Below, in pieces: positions 43,601 to 57,300 of a DNA stretch of 64,000 nucleotides. This DNA is from Nemopilema nomurai (lineage: Eukaryota; Cnidaria; Scyphozoa; Rhizostomeae; Rhizostomatidae), in assembly GCA_003864495.1 (NCBI GenBank), contig ML133494.1, forward strand, positions 363,587-427,586, read 5' to 3'. Position numbers and translations under genes: made by a program. The notes under the pieces were generated by a model. That model saw nothing but the letters and a program-made list of their open reading frames with translations, had not been told where the DNA came from and did no database searches. Within the stretch, counting starts at the first letter, position 1; each line of letters starts with the position of its first letter.

Positions 43601-46600
43601 CAAATCTATGATCTCATTAAATCTCTCGAAACTGATTGCCCTTTCTGATTATGCAATGTTTTCTAAAGGTCATGTTATCTAAGGGTCACGTTGTCCAAAT
43701 GTAGAATTTTAATCCTCAAATGGAGAACTAAATTATTTTTAATGGCCAGCTTTACATCTGGGACCTTCACAAAAGTGATAAATACTTGATGATCTTTTGT
43801 TTGAATTCCCTTGACAGGCTCAATTGAAAAGCTATTTGTTTTAATTTAAGAATTGCCAAGGGTGTCATTTAGTGTACGCAATTGAAAGGATCTCAGTACT
43901 GTTTGGGCTCTGAACTGCCACATTTTGAATAATTCTCCGTTTATTTTGTCAGAAATTCTGTTTTCTTTGTATTATCTTTACGTTGCTCAGTGCCCTAAGA
44001 ACCTGTTTTATTCAACAGAAGTACTTTTCTCCCACTCATTCCATACAAAACGTTTACTGGTAGTTTTTCAATGCCCTGACGTACGCACCAGCGGGACTCT
44101 GTCTACTGCATTCATTTTCCACACCATTGTGGCTTCCATTCCAAGTATATCCTCAAGGATTCTACTTTTATAAGCCTATAAGCAAGGTTCTGTAATTTGT
44201 TAGGCCTTTAACAAATTGCTCCTTTAATAACGGCCCAGACCCATGATGTTTTCCTCGTATTTAAACCTACGTTTTTTTGCCGCTGACGTAAATAAATGGA
44301 AGAATGTTAAAGTGGCTCCAGTCAATCAAACATTAACCAATCACAACTCTGGATATACCATTTCACGTGGTCACTTTCACTGTAGATTGCGCGCGATACG
44401 CCTACGACTCCTCTTCACGTGTTCAGTTACAATGTGACCACACTGCGCAGACTCCGTACTCTTTACTCTCAGAAAGTGCTACAACATTAATTTAAGTGGA
44501 AACCCAGCTTTTGAAGGGAGAACAACCTCTAGTTCCTTTGCGAAACTCCTTCCTTTTAAGCAGATGATTTCGTACTGTCTGCAACCTAATCTGTCATTTA
44601 TTGACCTCTTCGCGCACGTTTCGAACTACAACTGCAGCAGAAGGGCGAAGCTTGGTCCATTGGTTAGACAAGAGATCATCTTGTTGAAGCCCTTCGGATA
44701 AACCTTAAGTGCTCTTACTCACAATAATCTCGAATCACACAATTTTAATCCAATCCCATTGTAAATACAAGGCCATATATGTATTTTGTGGACGAATCCG
44801 ATTGCTTGATTACACCCGAAGGATTTCTTTTTCTAGCTGCCTTCTATGGTCTTTGCGACAGAATCAGAAAGTTTTTCAGAATCGAAATCCCTACTAAATG
44901 GATTTACCCAGAAGAAATCCAGATAACTATGTTTCCATCCACATGTTGAAGCCAGAGACAATAGCTAGCTTTCCAGTGATTTACTGTTGCAATGAACATA
45001 TATTCTGAGGTTTATTCGGGCATCTGCGCCAAACAGTTGTCCAAAGCTGCTTTCCATAACTACCCCTCTGTTCGTAGCTACTGTCGTAAGAAGCTTTATC
45101 AGCCCCAAGCCTGGGTCTTCTCCCTTTCCACACCCTTCGCTGCATGTTGTAAACGATAGAAAAAGGGTGCCTTGCCCCCTGTTACAAATAGGGTATAAGC
45201 TTTTGCGTTTGCATTTGAAATGAGTAAGTTCTTAGAATGGGGCTTACCCACTGTATATATTATTCCTGCTTTAGTACACATTTGATGGAATTCTATTAGC
45301 GCCCCTCCAGAAATCTTACTCCTGCCCAGTTGGGTAGCAAGGGGTCCCTGGTAGGGTTGATATCTGCTGGATCATGACCCCCTGACATGTATATTCTTCC
45401 AAACACATGCCTCATATGTGAACTTCCGTGTACTCAATATTCCGTTCATTTCACTGGCTTTGCTATGAGTCAGCCGCGGCAGACTTTGGTGTCTCGTGCC
45501 AACTAAAAAGGAATATTTATTAGATACATGTCCAATATTCTACTGATCTGTCAGTCGAATCCAAAAATCTTCTGTGTTTGTGGTTTAAGTGCATGGTTTT
45601 CAGTAATTACGTTTCAGGGCTTTAGATTGTTGTTTGCATTCTTTCTTTTTAAAGTTCTGCTCGTCTAATTGGCTTCGGTTCCTTTTTTGGCTGCCCAGAC
45701 TGAGTCGGCAACACTCATAGACTGCTTCAACCCAGTGGAGATTCAACAAGAACTAGCCAAAACCTCTCTGTTATCTGTCTTCGTTTCCACCTGCACGATA
45801 CGCTCCAAGTCGGTGCTTTTGATAACTGAACTACGGAAAACACTGGTTAGAATTCACTGGTCTAGAAACATTTGTAATTCCAAATGGGGAAACCTCGTTT
45901 CAAGGCTGCTTCGTTTTCAAAGCTGTCTCTTACCTAAGCTGTTTCGTTTCAAAGTTACCTCGTATCAATAATACTTCGTATCAATGCTACCTCATTTCAA
46001 TGCTCTTTGAAAACTGGTCGGATCATGGGAACATCACATATAAACCAAACTGTTTATAATCATTAGCCAAATTGTCTCTTTCTAAACTGAGAGAAAAGTT
46101 AAGGCACATTTCTTTCAGTTATGATTTTGGTTTTTAATTTACAGGGAAAGAAACATCGGAATTCGACGGAGCATTGAACAGAAAATCCTGTAGCACGTGC
46201 AGTATTGTGGTGGCGAAGTTCTTTGGCAGCGTGAAGGACCAACCGTCGGTGCTCGAGAGACGCATGAGCGACACTGCCTTGGCCTTCAGAGATGAGCGAC
46301 AGACAAGTAAGTCCTTTTGCTGAAAATATGCTGGATTATTGCCATTGTGATAATCTTCGTCCATCATCCACAGTCTCATGGTCACCTTAGGAATTATTAT
46401 CATTATTTGCTGTGATTATCACACATTATCATTGTCGTGATGATTATAATCAAAGTATCATCAATCAGTGTCACTAAATATTGTCATTATCGCATTTAAT
46501 CAATGTTATTGTCGTTGTTTGTTGTCTCCATCCATTCTTGTGATCAGAACATGATCGCGATTAAAACATGGTCATAGTGGTCAGTGATTGTCATAAACAC

Positions 46601-49600
46601 ATCTAATCAGCATCAATCGCTATTGATAATCGCCCAAATCATCGCGATCATAGCGTGATCACCGTTATCAATCTTCGTGATCGCAAGATGATCATCAATA
46701 TAGAGCATCCTCATACCCATTGTTGATCATTATCTACGTAAATATCATCATTTTTCATGTAAATGTTGATAAAAGATGGCTTTTGCTGCTTCATGTTATT
46801 ATATTTTACAAAAAACCGATTTTGAAGAGATTTCTCTATCAGATAAGAATAATCAAGTTGCTTGCCATATAGTTAAAGTACTATCCAATTTTGATATTCT
46901 TTGTAATAAAGATGTTGTTGATATCCTACAAGCTCTTGAGCCTTGTCACAAATTAAGACAGTAAACAGCCAAAAGCTCTTTCGAGATCCGATTGTATAAT
47001 GAATTGCAGGGAACACGTTGGAGGAAAAGATATTTAAGCCTGGAAATCTCCAGCATAATTGCCTGTTTTGTTAATTTTCTTCCTTCTTTTTCTCACTCCA
47101 CTGCACTGTACTGGATTACGTTTGCCGCTTTGTGTTTTGCCATGCTTAATCATTTGCGATTGGAATATCAACGCTAAAATTTTCTATTACTTTAGTGGCT
47201 ATTTATTCCATCTGTAGCAGGTGTCCCCCACAAGGCTCTGTTGTATGATACGATTAAACGGTATGGCGATGTATCACACAGACAATGTATTTCTTTGATT
47301 GCATAGTATTCGGCTTATTTACTCTCTGCCTTTCTGGTTATCAATCTGGTTTTATCGGAACTAAAGCAAACCAAACTGAGCCTGTTATTTCAATTACTCT
47401 TTTCTTTGCAGGCTGTTCACCTGGAAAACGATTCATATGGAAACTTTTATCACCTGTTGTTTGTGGCCTAAGCCAGGACAAATACATCAACTTCCAAAGC
47501 TATGAATCCTACAGTAGTCTGAACAGCTGCCACTCCGACACCTCCGCAGAGGCCGATCTGTTGTCGCAGAAGCTCACTGACTTCAATGTGCAGGACATTG
47601 CGGAGGAGCTGGCGTTGATTGACAAGGAGTTATTGATTCGCATAACTTGGCAAGAATTAGCAAACTGTGGATGGATGTCTATTAATAAGGTAAGGATGAC
47701 CATAATAGCTGTTATCGCTCGTCGGATCGATATAAGGACTCATTTGTTGAACCCGAAAATCTCTACAATCGGCTCCCAGTGCTAACATCTTGTTTGCTTC
47801 AGTTTTGTACTTTGAGCTATTTGGGTTATTTTTAGTCTGATCTTATCGTTGTACATCACATTTTGCCTAAACTGAATCTCGATTGTCGGAGACGAGGCCG
47901 GTACCATTACATGTTCACCACCAAGAAGATTTATATACGAGGCTGTGTCAAAAGCGAGACTGTGTCAAAAGCGAGGCTGTGCCAAAACGAGGCTGTGTCA
48001 GAAGGGAGGCTGTGTCAAAAGCGAGGCTGTGTCAAAAGCGAGGCTGTTGTTATTTGAGCCCTGTGCAGCCTGTTCTGTTAAGCCCTTTTCGAAGTGAATA
48101 TGTTCTCTTCAAGAATTCTTCCCCGTCATGCTCGCATTTCGTTTTGGACTGAATTTGACCTCTTCAACTTTTCTATTCTCAGCAATATGCTGGGTAATAT
48201 TCTCTTTCTGGTGTTTATCCGTGCCAAATTCCGTGCATTTTACTCGAACCTCGCATATTTCTCTTTGCGCGCAGCATTCAATCTCGATCGATTTGTTTTC
48301 TTTCAGTACGCGACGTCACCGAATGTTATGAACATGGTGGAGTTCTTTAATCGCGTGGCTATGCTAGTAGCCACGAGTATTCTGGTCGAGGAAACAGCAT
48401 ACTTGAGGGCCAAAGCAATCTCTAAAATGATCAAGGTAATTTAGCGGGCGGGCACTTACGATTTGAATTAAATGTGCAAATGAAAAAAAAGTATAAATAA
48501 GGACTAAAATGTTGATTTCTGTCTCACATTCGACAATAGGCAATATCTAAAGTAAGAAAATTTTACAAGGAAAATCACGGTTGTCTAAGAGCCTCACTTT
48601 TTTTCCATGATGAGAAATTTTTAAATAGCTTATCAACCCTTTGATGCGAGAAAAGAGTCATCGTTCTTCCAACCATTCTAGCTCGCTGCCAAATGTCGAC
48701 AGTTCAAGAATTACGATGCCCTGAAAGCTGTTCTTGGGGGTCTCCAATGCACACCCATTTACAGACTAGAAGCAAGTTGGAAACACGTCCAAGCCAGACG
48801 AAAAAGGTGAGCGTGTATTTTATTTAAATATATATATATATAAGAATTAGCACTTTTGTAACTTATTTTACCTACTTATATGTTCAAGTACTTTTAACTA
48901 ATTTAATCTGCGAAGAGTGCTCCATTTCTAGGTGTTCAATATTTTGCTAATGATGTCCCTCTCAATATTTCTCTATTTACTGTTTATTTAGTATATATAC
49001 TGTACTTTCTGTGCAATTTTTACATCATGCAGCAAGCCATACCGTGCCTCAAAACAAACCACAGTTGTGTCACCTAACTTAACCCTGTCCTCTTTTTTGC
49101 TACTCTTGATTAGATATTATCCCAAATTTGCGTTTACTTCTCTCTCATTTTGACAAGTCTCCCAATTTTTATTATGCAATACATCTTTAAAATCACTAGG
49201 AACCAACAAATATTTAATGTTCAGCGTGTAATACTAAATATTCCAAAACCTTTAAATAAATTCACCGAACGATATAAGCAATTCTGCCTTGTTTATTCTG
49301 CTTTCAGCCTTCTGTCCTCGGCTCTTATGTTTGTAGCAAATATTTGTTTAACACGGAGTAATAGATCCTCTATTGAGAACGTTTTGCTTTTCCCGCAAAC
49401 ATTTTAAGTGAAAGTCCTTGGGTTTCCTTGCAAACATGTTACAGAACAGAATCTGTGTTATAACCTCTGTATCTGCTAACTTTGAATCCCTTTTCAATTT
49501 TCGATTCAAGTTATTCGCTTCAGTACAATTAAAAGAAATCAAACAGAAATCTATCGCATACCACTCATTCATGTTTCTGCAATTCTTCTTTTGAATAATG

Positions 49601-52487
49601 CAGATTTGTTTGGGATATGGTTTGTGTGTGGTGAGGCGGCCTCTTAACCAAAAACCGTACATTTGCTGTCTTATCGTGCCACCCAAAATCTTTGTCTAGC
49701 TTTTGAAGTTCTGCGAGAGTAAATATAATTTTCGACTGTCGGTGTAATCAGAGGAACGTGTTGCGTTCTACTGCAATCAATTTCTTTTGTTGTCTTATCT
49801 TATACTAGTAGAAGTACTGCTAATGTTTCAAATAATGTTTCGATTCAAGTTTGATAAAGCTACGAATGTAGATAGGATTCGTGTTCTCAAGAAATTTGTG
49901 GAAGATTTCCTTTTAGTTTATACTTATTCAGATGGGCGAAGTATGCTCATCATTTCAAAAAATCCTCAACCATGAGGATTATCCTTAGTAAGCGAAACCT
50001 AAAAACATTAAAATTCAGTTCCCGGTATTTGCTGCGAAATGTCCCCCCCCCCTTCAGCTGGTAGAGCATACCTTTATATAGGTATTTTTCCCCTTTTTCA
50101 ATTTGTTGCTTGCTGGGCAATTTTAAGCCTTTCCCACAATTACCTAGACTATTTGTGGTATGATTTGAGGTTTCAGAGAAAGTAATTCACATTACTATGA
50201 GTATAATCTTCTCTTTTTTATCAATTTAAAAATATTTACAATGCATATTAAATGCTATTTCTACTTTATAATACTACAGTGCTAAACCACAAGGAGCAAA
50301 GGACTTTGACTACTCCATGGCGTTTAAGAAAAAAAGTTAAACACTACATTTCTTGTCATGTCTCTGGTTAAGATTAAGCTTTTTAACGAGTTTGATTTAA
50401 TTTTAGGCAATTCGGTGAACTTTCGAACATGATGTCAGAGAACGACAATTTCTCCGCTTACAGAGCAGAGTTGTTACGTAGCGCCAATGATCCGCCTTGT
50501 ATTCCTTTCCTTGGTGACTTTTTGACTCAGATTACCCAAACACAAGCGTACTTTGCCATGAGAAGAAAGAAGACACTGGCAAAACAACGCATGGAGAAGG
50601 CGACCATTGCAGATTCTTCTGAGAAGAACACAAGTATCGAAGGAAAGGATGAGAAAGCGGAAGTAGTTTTGAATAATGAAATGTCAAGTGGAAAGGAACT
50701 TTGCAGTGAAAATGACAAAATTCCTTCTAGTGATCAAGACAGGGTTGTGAATGAAGAATTTTCTGAAATGGAAGCAACGGAAGTTGCTGTGATTCAAACA
50801 GCAGTTAACGGTAATGAGGATTTGACAAATGTTTGTGCAACAAGAGGTGGTTTAGACGAGGTGGACTTACGAGAAGGACTGAGTGAAAGTGAAGAGAAAA
50901 ATCAATTGGATTCGAATAGCATTGCTCAAGTGGATACCGAAGCAGGAAGCAGTGAAACATCAGATGAAGATGGAGAACAGCTAAATAAATTCGAGAGGGA
51001 AAGCATTCGTCGATCCGTAGCCAAGCTAACCAATGCAATGTTCCAAACAGGAAGTAGAGATAACACTTCGGGGAACGATGATGAATTCCTGGAAGCCTTG
51101 AATGAATATCTTGAGAACCCGGAAATTCCTGAGGTTCCTGTGTTCCCTGATACTGAAATTAATGGACAGAGCTCAGTTGCAAGAGGCGATGATTGCTCGT
51201 GTTCGTTAAAAGAATCGGATGGTAATGGTGATAATTTAAAAGATTCACCTGAAATTTGTGCTTGTGATGATCACGGAGTTGGTAGCTCGTCATCGTACGA
51301 TTTGTCTCCCACGACAAACTCAGGTTCATTTATGCCTACAGGCTCGGAATCAGAGAAAACGCCGACGTCGTCTGCGACTTATTTGTCAGGTCGGATTGAC
51401 GTGCCTGTCAAAAAGACACATGCGAGGAACGACTCAAACGATAGTGGTGTTGTCCTGCAGAATGGGCGATCAAGTCGGGCGTCGGAAGATCTGAACGCAA
51501 GTCGGGAGAATCTCTGCGCTCCGGTGTCGGAAGAACATGATAACCCGAATTTTGAAGACTCGAGGCATGTAGTTGAGGCGGATTCGGATTGCCGAAGCGA
51601 AAACACAGACGGAAGATCTGCTAAGAGAATGCAAACCTTGGAGACTGACACGAGTCGAAAATTGGAAGAGAGGATACGAAGCGGAAAGCCTCAAGGAGAG
51701 GAAACAAAATTTAACAAAAAAGGTAAGATTGGTGCTGCATCTATAAGATTTTGCAATGGGTTCAACTCGTAGTTTTCAGTTTAGCCTTCTCACAGGATAT
51801 GGAGAAGTGTCACATTCCCAAAATCACTGCTTTAAAGTCGCTGTGACAATGGGAACTGTGTATACTTACGTAGTGCCAGAGATAAAGCCAGGGTATGCAA
51901 TTAAAATGATATGTTGTGCTTGTCGTTTGTTTACGTTTCGCCATAGACCCATTGCTTTGTCCTGATAAATTAGTCATGTTGAAGCAGAATTAAAGGCATT
52001 TTCTCGAAACCATTGAATTCAATGTTGTGTGTCAAAATCAATTTAGTTTTTGCAAGCTATACACTTACAAGAAAATCAGTTTTTAAGCTATCAGTATCCT
52101 CTATCTATAACAGTTATTTCTTTGGAAAGAAACGGCTTGGCAATAAAATGTTTGATTCTTTCTTAGCATTCAGAAAGCTCTGCTGTTAATTGTTGACAAC
52201 CCCCTGATTATCCTAATCCTGTTAAGCCCTACGAGTTCTTGTCCAATTTCTACAGTTTTTCACTTCATCTGGGATAATTGCTTTTCTCAATAATTTGACT
52301 TACACGATGCTCACAATGTTATTAATTCTTTGCAGAATTACAGTTCTGGCAATATCAAATCGCTGCCATGAAGTTTCAGCTGACTCCCCGCCCGGTCATG
52401 CGAAAATTCCTGCTCAACGCATGCTACAACTCTGAAGACGAAAACTATAGCCTATCTTTAAAGAGAGAACCAATACGCAAGAAGTAG
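40684..52487 (+). CDS. Ras-family guanine nucleotide exchange factor (RasGEF/CDC25 domain)
   Basis: Predicted to catalyse GDP-GTP exchange on a Ras-like GTPase. Seven exons join in phase: 40684-42040, 46145-46306, 47412-47689, 48307-48435, 48682-48806, 50407-51722 and 52336-52487 (TAG), giving 1172 residues. An in-frame TGA at 40657 supports the start. Residues 1-560 have no domain I recognise: an acidic start, several basophilic kinase-type sites (RRRSLSD, RRKLSFD, RKRSLSL, RRMSDT) and paired SCSxCS motifs. The RasGEF domain starts near 563 (DFNVQDIAEELALIDKELL). It continues through ELANCGW, SPNVMNMVEFFNRVAM, YDALKAVLGGLQ, PIYRLEASW and DPPCIPFLGDFL. About 380 acidic, Ser-rich residues (about 745-1125) interrupt it, and the last exon supplies its end (VMRKFLLNACY, NYSLSLKREP). 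No RasGEF-N, PH, CNB or Ras-association domain was seen, so the subfamily is left open. Confidence 0.85.
42041..46144 (+). other. Intron 1 of the RasGEF gene
   Basis: 4.1 kb, AT-rich, from GTAAGT to TTACAG. No coding exon, tandem repeat or transposon could be supported inside it. Confidence 0.6.
46390..46760. repeat. Cryptically simple ATCATT/GATCA-rich stretch
   Basis: The words ATCATT, GTGATCA, TGATCAT and CGCGATCAT recur without a fixed period in a RasGEF intron. Many are self-complementary (TGATCA). It looks like a decayed trinucleotide or hexanucleotide repeat. Confidence 0.5.
47940..48055. repeat. 17-bp minisatellite, about 6.5 copies
   Basis: Tandem GAGGCTGTGTCAAAAGC units with few changes, in the RasGEF intron between the exons ending 47689 and starting 48307. 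The repeat is open in more than one frame, which explains short open frames there. Confidence 0.9.
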
Positions 52488-53574
52488 TTTTGGCTGATCC
52501 TGAGCTCTGTCGAACTAATCTTAGTGTGGTAATTTCGATTGCCATAGCAGAAACTCTTTGTGTATCATTTCCTATCAAACTGGTGCTAGCTACTTTCTTA
52601 ATGTCCCCCGGAATAACCGACAGGTTTTGTGTATATCTCTGTATTATTTGTAACATAGAGGCCCTTAATTGCTTTGGAAATAAGTTAGGGGTAATGCAAG
52701 CTTGTGTTCTGAAGACTCTGCTTCTTAATTGGCACTCGATTAAGTTGTTAGTTTTGCGTTGCTCCTATTTTTTGCAATTGACGGTTAAGGAGTTTGTTTT
52801 GTTTCCTTTTGTTGCCTTATAAGTATGGCTGGAGAAAACATATCATTTTAACTTGGGTGCTATTAATGTAAATTAATTTTGTTTTGGTAATTTTGTTTTT
52901 GATAAGGCTTCAAATTATTTGCAAGTGGAATGCGGAGGTAAGTCAAATTTATCTCTACCAGCAAAAAATCGTACTTGATTCAACTAATATCAGTTTTTGA
53001 TCAAATCAATGGCTCAAATCCCCGGGAATTTCCCTTTCTTACTTTGAGAAACTTAAAAGTTCAACATTCAACACCGATTCTAGAAACCTTTTGACAGACC
53101 CTCATTGACTATTGTTGATCGTCACGGTAAATTTTGACAGCTATTTCTTGGATTTTCAACTCTTTTCAAAGAGCGAAGATTCAAATCCTAGCTTATAGAA
53201 TTATGAGAAGGATCCAATGTGGGCTTGAAGAGAATTGTGGGGTAGTTCAATGTTATCTCTCTCTCTATTCCGCTGCGTGTTATGTGAATATAACTAGAGT
53301 AGAAATTACGACTAGCTGACCTTAGTAAACCTTATTCAGGGCTTGGAATTTAGATTGAATTAATTTCACAAGTTCCACCCTAAAACAAGATCACATCCTA
53401 TCAATGTGATATGCTTTTCTAATGTCTAGATCCTGGAATTTTATCGAGTCTTGATATTAAGTGCTTATCAAGATTCTAACCGAAGTAATAGCTCGATAGC
53501 ATAGTAAGTAATGCATGACTTTGAACCGCCGGCAATATTATCCACGCTCATGAAATTGTGTATAGTAAATTTGT

Positions 53575-53612
53575 AATAAACCTGTCAATTGGTCTTAACA
53601 TTATTCAATAAA
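53575..53612 (+). other. Polyadenylation signals (RasGEF gene)
   Basis: Two AATAAA hexamers, at 53575-53580 and 53607-53612, about 1.1 kb after the RasGEF stop codon. They are the best candidates for the transcript end; the sequence between the stop and here shows no coding exon. Confidence 0.5.
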
Positions 53613-54340
53613 TGTAAATTATTTTTCTTGGTATTTAACACACGTAAAGTAAAACATATATTTAATTGTGTGAATTTTGTTTAATTGTGTCGTCAGTTAC
53701 CATGTTTTTATTGCCTCGTTATGAAATAGAGTATGCATGCTTTATATTCCGTCGATGATAGTACTTTGCAGTCCTTCTTCTTTTGTCAGGTCTATATCTT
53801 CTTGGAAACACGAAATTCTTCGCTATGAAAAGGTAATCGATAGTTATTTCTCTTTGACATTTTTCTGCGCATTTCTAATCAGCCTTATGGTAATGTTTTG
53901 CAACCACGAAATACCAAATAGCAACCAAATAGGCTTTTAAATATTGGGTTTCTAAAACTTGATTCTTTCAACTGAATGTGCAGTTGTTGGAAGTTCGAAG
54001 AGGATGAGAGAGCGACAATGGAAAAATGTCACCATAGCTTTATCGAGCAATCGTATGGTAATTTATTTATTTCCTAACTTGCTTCTCTAGCAGTTGCCAA
54101 AACTCAAGGCCTAATCTGGCAATCTGGCAAAATTAGTTTATAAATTAACTAAATATATCATGACAGTTAGATTGATATGAAGAAAGCCTATGTTCTAATG
54201 CATACAGAGTATATATATATATATACTCTAATTTTTTTAGCATAATCAGGAACAACATGGAAAGAAAATGGTATGCACAGTACAAAGCTTTTCGGCCTAA
54301 GCAATGTTTAATCTCAGAAAAAGAGTTTGTTAATTACACT
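53613..54340. other. Unique DNA between the RasGEF gene and the satellite
   Basis: AT-rich, with no exon I can support. It contains a 24-base perfect palindrome of AGAGT, alternating TA and ACTCT at 54206-54229, about 120 bases before the satellite begins. Confidence 0.5.
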
Positions 54341-57300
54341 TTAGCCTATGATTAAGGACATCTGTGGTATAATTGTCTTGGAAATGGACAAAACGTTATG
54401 ATATATGAAAGGGTTAGGCCGTTTTTCGTCCAAAACACCAAGGCTATAGCCTTGCAAAAATGGCCATTCTTGATTGAAAATTCTTTTGCCTGATTTCACT
54501 TGAGTTACATGGAATATGATCATAAGAAGGTAGTGCACTGATTGCCTTCACTGTAGAAGTCATATTTCTGCTGTTTTCGGAGGGAAAGGGTTAGGCCTTT
54601 TTCGTCTAAAACACCAAGGCTATAGCCTTGCAAAAATGGCCATTCTTGGTGGAAATTTTTTTGTCTGATTTCACTTGAGTTACATGGAATATGATCATAA
54701 GAAGGTAGTGCACTGATTGGCTTCACTGTAGAAGTCCTATTTCTGCTGTTTTCGGAGGGAAAAGATTAGGCCGTTTTTCGTCCAAAAAACCAAGGCTATA
54801 GCCTTGCAAAAATGGCCATTCTTGATTGAAAATTTTTTTGCCTGATTTCACTTGAGTTGAGTTACATGGAATATGATCATAGGAAGGTAGTGCACTGATT
54901 GGCTTCACTGTAGAAGTCCTGTTTCTGCTGTTTTTAGAGGGAAAGGGTTAGGTCGTTTTACGTCCAAAACACCAAGGCTTTAGCCTTGCAAAAATGGCCA
55001 TTCTTGGTGGAAACTTTTTTTGTCTGATTTCACTTGAGTTACATGGAATATGATCATAAGAAGGTAGTGCACTGATTGGTTTCACTGTAGAAGTCCTATT
55101 TCTGCTGTTTTCGGAGGGAAGGGGTTAGGCCGTTTTTCGTCCAAAACACCAAGGCTATAGCCTTGCAAAAATGGCCATTCTTGATTGAAAATTTGTTTGC
55201 CTGATTTCACTTGAGTTACATGGAATATGATCATAAGAAGGTAGTGCACTGATTGGCTTCACTGTAGAAGTCCTATTTCTGCTGTTTTCGGAGGAAAAGG
55301 GTTAGGCCGTTTTTCGTCCAAAACACCAAGGCTATAGCCTTGCAAAAATGGCCATTCTTGGTGGAAATTTTTTTTGCCTGATTTCACTTGAGTTACATGG
55401 AATATGATCATAAGAAGGTAGTGCACTGATTGGCTTCACTGTAGAAGTCCTATTTCTGCTGTTTTCGGAGGGAAAGGGTTAGGCCGTTTTTCGTCCAAAA
55501 CACCAAGGCTATAGCCTTGCAAAAATGGCCATTCTTGGTGGAAATTTTTTTTGCCTGATTTCACTTGAGTTACATGGAATATGATCATAAGAAGGTAGTG
55601 CACTGATTGGCTTCACTGTAGAAGTCCTATTTCTGCTGTTTTCGGAGGGAAAGGGTTAGGCCGTTTTTCGTCCAAAACACAAGGCTATAGCCTTGCAAAA
55701 ATGGCCATTCTTGGTGGAAATTTTTTTTGCCTGATTTCACTTGAGTTACATGGAATATGATCATAAGAAGGTAGTGCACTGATTGGCTTCACTGTAGAAG
55801 TCCTATTTCTGCTGTTTTCGGAGGGAAAAGGTTAGGCCGTTTTTCGTCCAAAACACCAAGGCTATAGCCTTGCAAAAATGGCCATTCTTGGTGGAAATTT
55901 TTTTTGCCTGATTTCACTTGAGTTACATGGAATATGATCATAAGAAGGTAGTGCACTGATTGGCTTCACTGTAGAAGTCCTATTTCTGCTGTTTTCGGAG
56001 GGAAAGGGTTAGGCCGTTTTTCGTCCAAAACACCAAGGCTATAGCCTTGCAAAAATGGCCATTCTTGGTGGAAATTTTTTTGCCTGATTTCACTTGAGTT
56101 ACATGGAATATGATCATAAGAAGGTAGTGCACTGATTGGCTTCACTGTAGAAGTCCTATTTCTGCTGTTTTCGGAGGGAAAGGTTAGGCCGTTTTTCGTC
56201 CAAAACACCAAGGCTATAGCCTTGCAAAAATGGCCATTCTTGGTGGAAATTTTTTTGCCTGATTTCACTTGAGTTACATGGAATATGATCATAAGAAGGT
56301 AGTGCACTGATTGGCTTCACTGTAGAAGTCCTATTTCTGCTGTTTTCGGAGGGAAAGGTTAGGCCGTTTTTCGTCCAAAAACCAAGGCTATAGCCTTGCA
56401 AAAATGGCCATTCTTGGTGGAAATTTTTTTTGCCTGATTTCACTTGAGTTACATGGAATATGATCATAAGAAGGTAGTGCACTGATTGGCTTCACTGTAG
56501 AAGTCCTATTTCTGCTGTTTTCGGAGGGAAAGGGTTAGGCCGTTTTTCGTCCAAAACACCAAGGCTATAGCCTTGCAAAAATGGCCATTCTTGGTGGAAA
56601 TTTTTTTTGCCTGATTTCACTTGAGTTACATGGAATATGATCATAAGAAGGTAGTGCACTGATTGGCTTCACTGTAGAAGTCCTATTTGTGCTGTTTTCA
56701 GAGGGAAAGGGTCAGGCCGTTTTTCGTCCAAAACAACAAGGCTATAGCCTTGCAAAAATGGCCATTCTTGGTGGAAATTTTTTTGCCTGATTTCACTTGA
56801 GTTACATGGAATATGATCATAAGAAGGTAGTGCACTGATTGGCTTCACTGTAGAAGTCCTATTTCTGCTGTTTTCGGAGGGAAAGGGTTAGGCCGTTTTT
56901 CGTCCAAAACACCAAGGCTATAGCCTTGCAAAAATGGCCATTCTTGGTGGAAATTTTTTTTGCCTGATTTCACTTGAGTTACATGGAATATGATCATAAG
57001 AAGGTAGTGCACTGATTGGCTTCACTGTAGAAGTCCTATTTCTGCTGTTTTTAGAGGGAAAGGGTTAGGCCGTTTTTCGTCCAAAACACCAAGGCTATAG
57101 CCTTGCAAAAATGGCCATTCTTGGTGGAAATTTTTTTGCCTGATTTCACTTTTGAGTTACATGGAATATGATCATAAGAAGGTAGTGCACTGATTGGCTT
57201 CACTGTAGAAGTCCTATTTCTGCTGTTTTCGGAGGGAAAGGGTTAGGCCGTTTTTCGTCCAAAACACCAAGGCTATAGCCTTGCAAAAATGGCCATTCTT

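Noticed and set aside
46776..46964. 62-codon frame in a RasGEF intron
   Set aside because: No known domain and no acceptor or donor in phase with the neighbouring exons.
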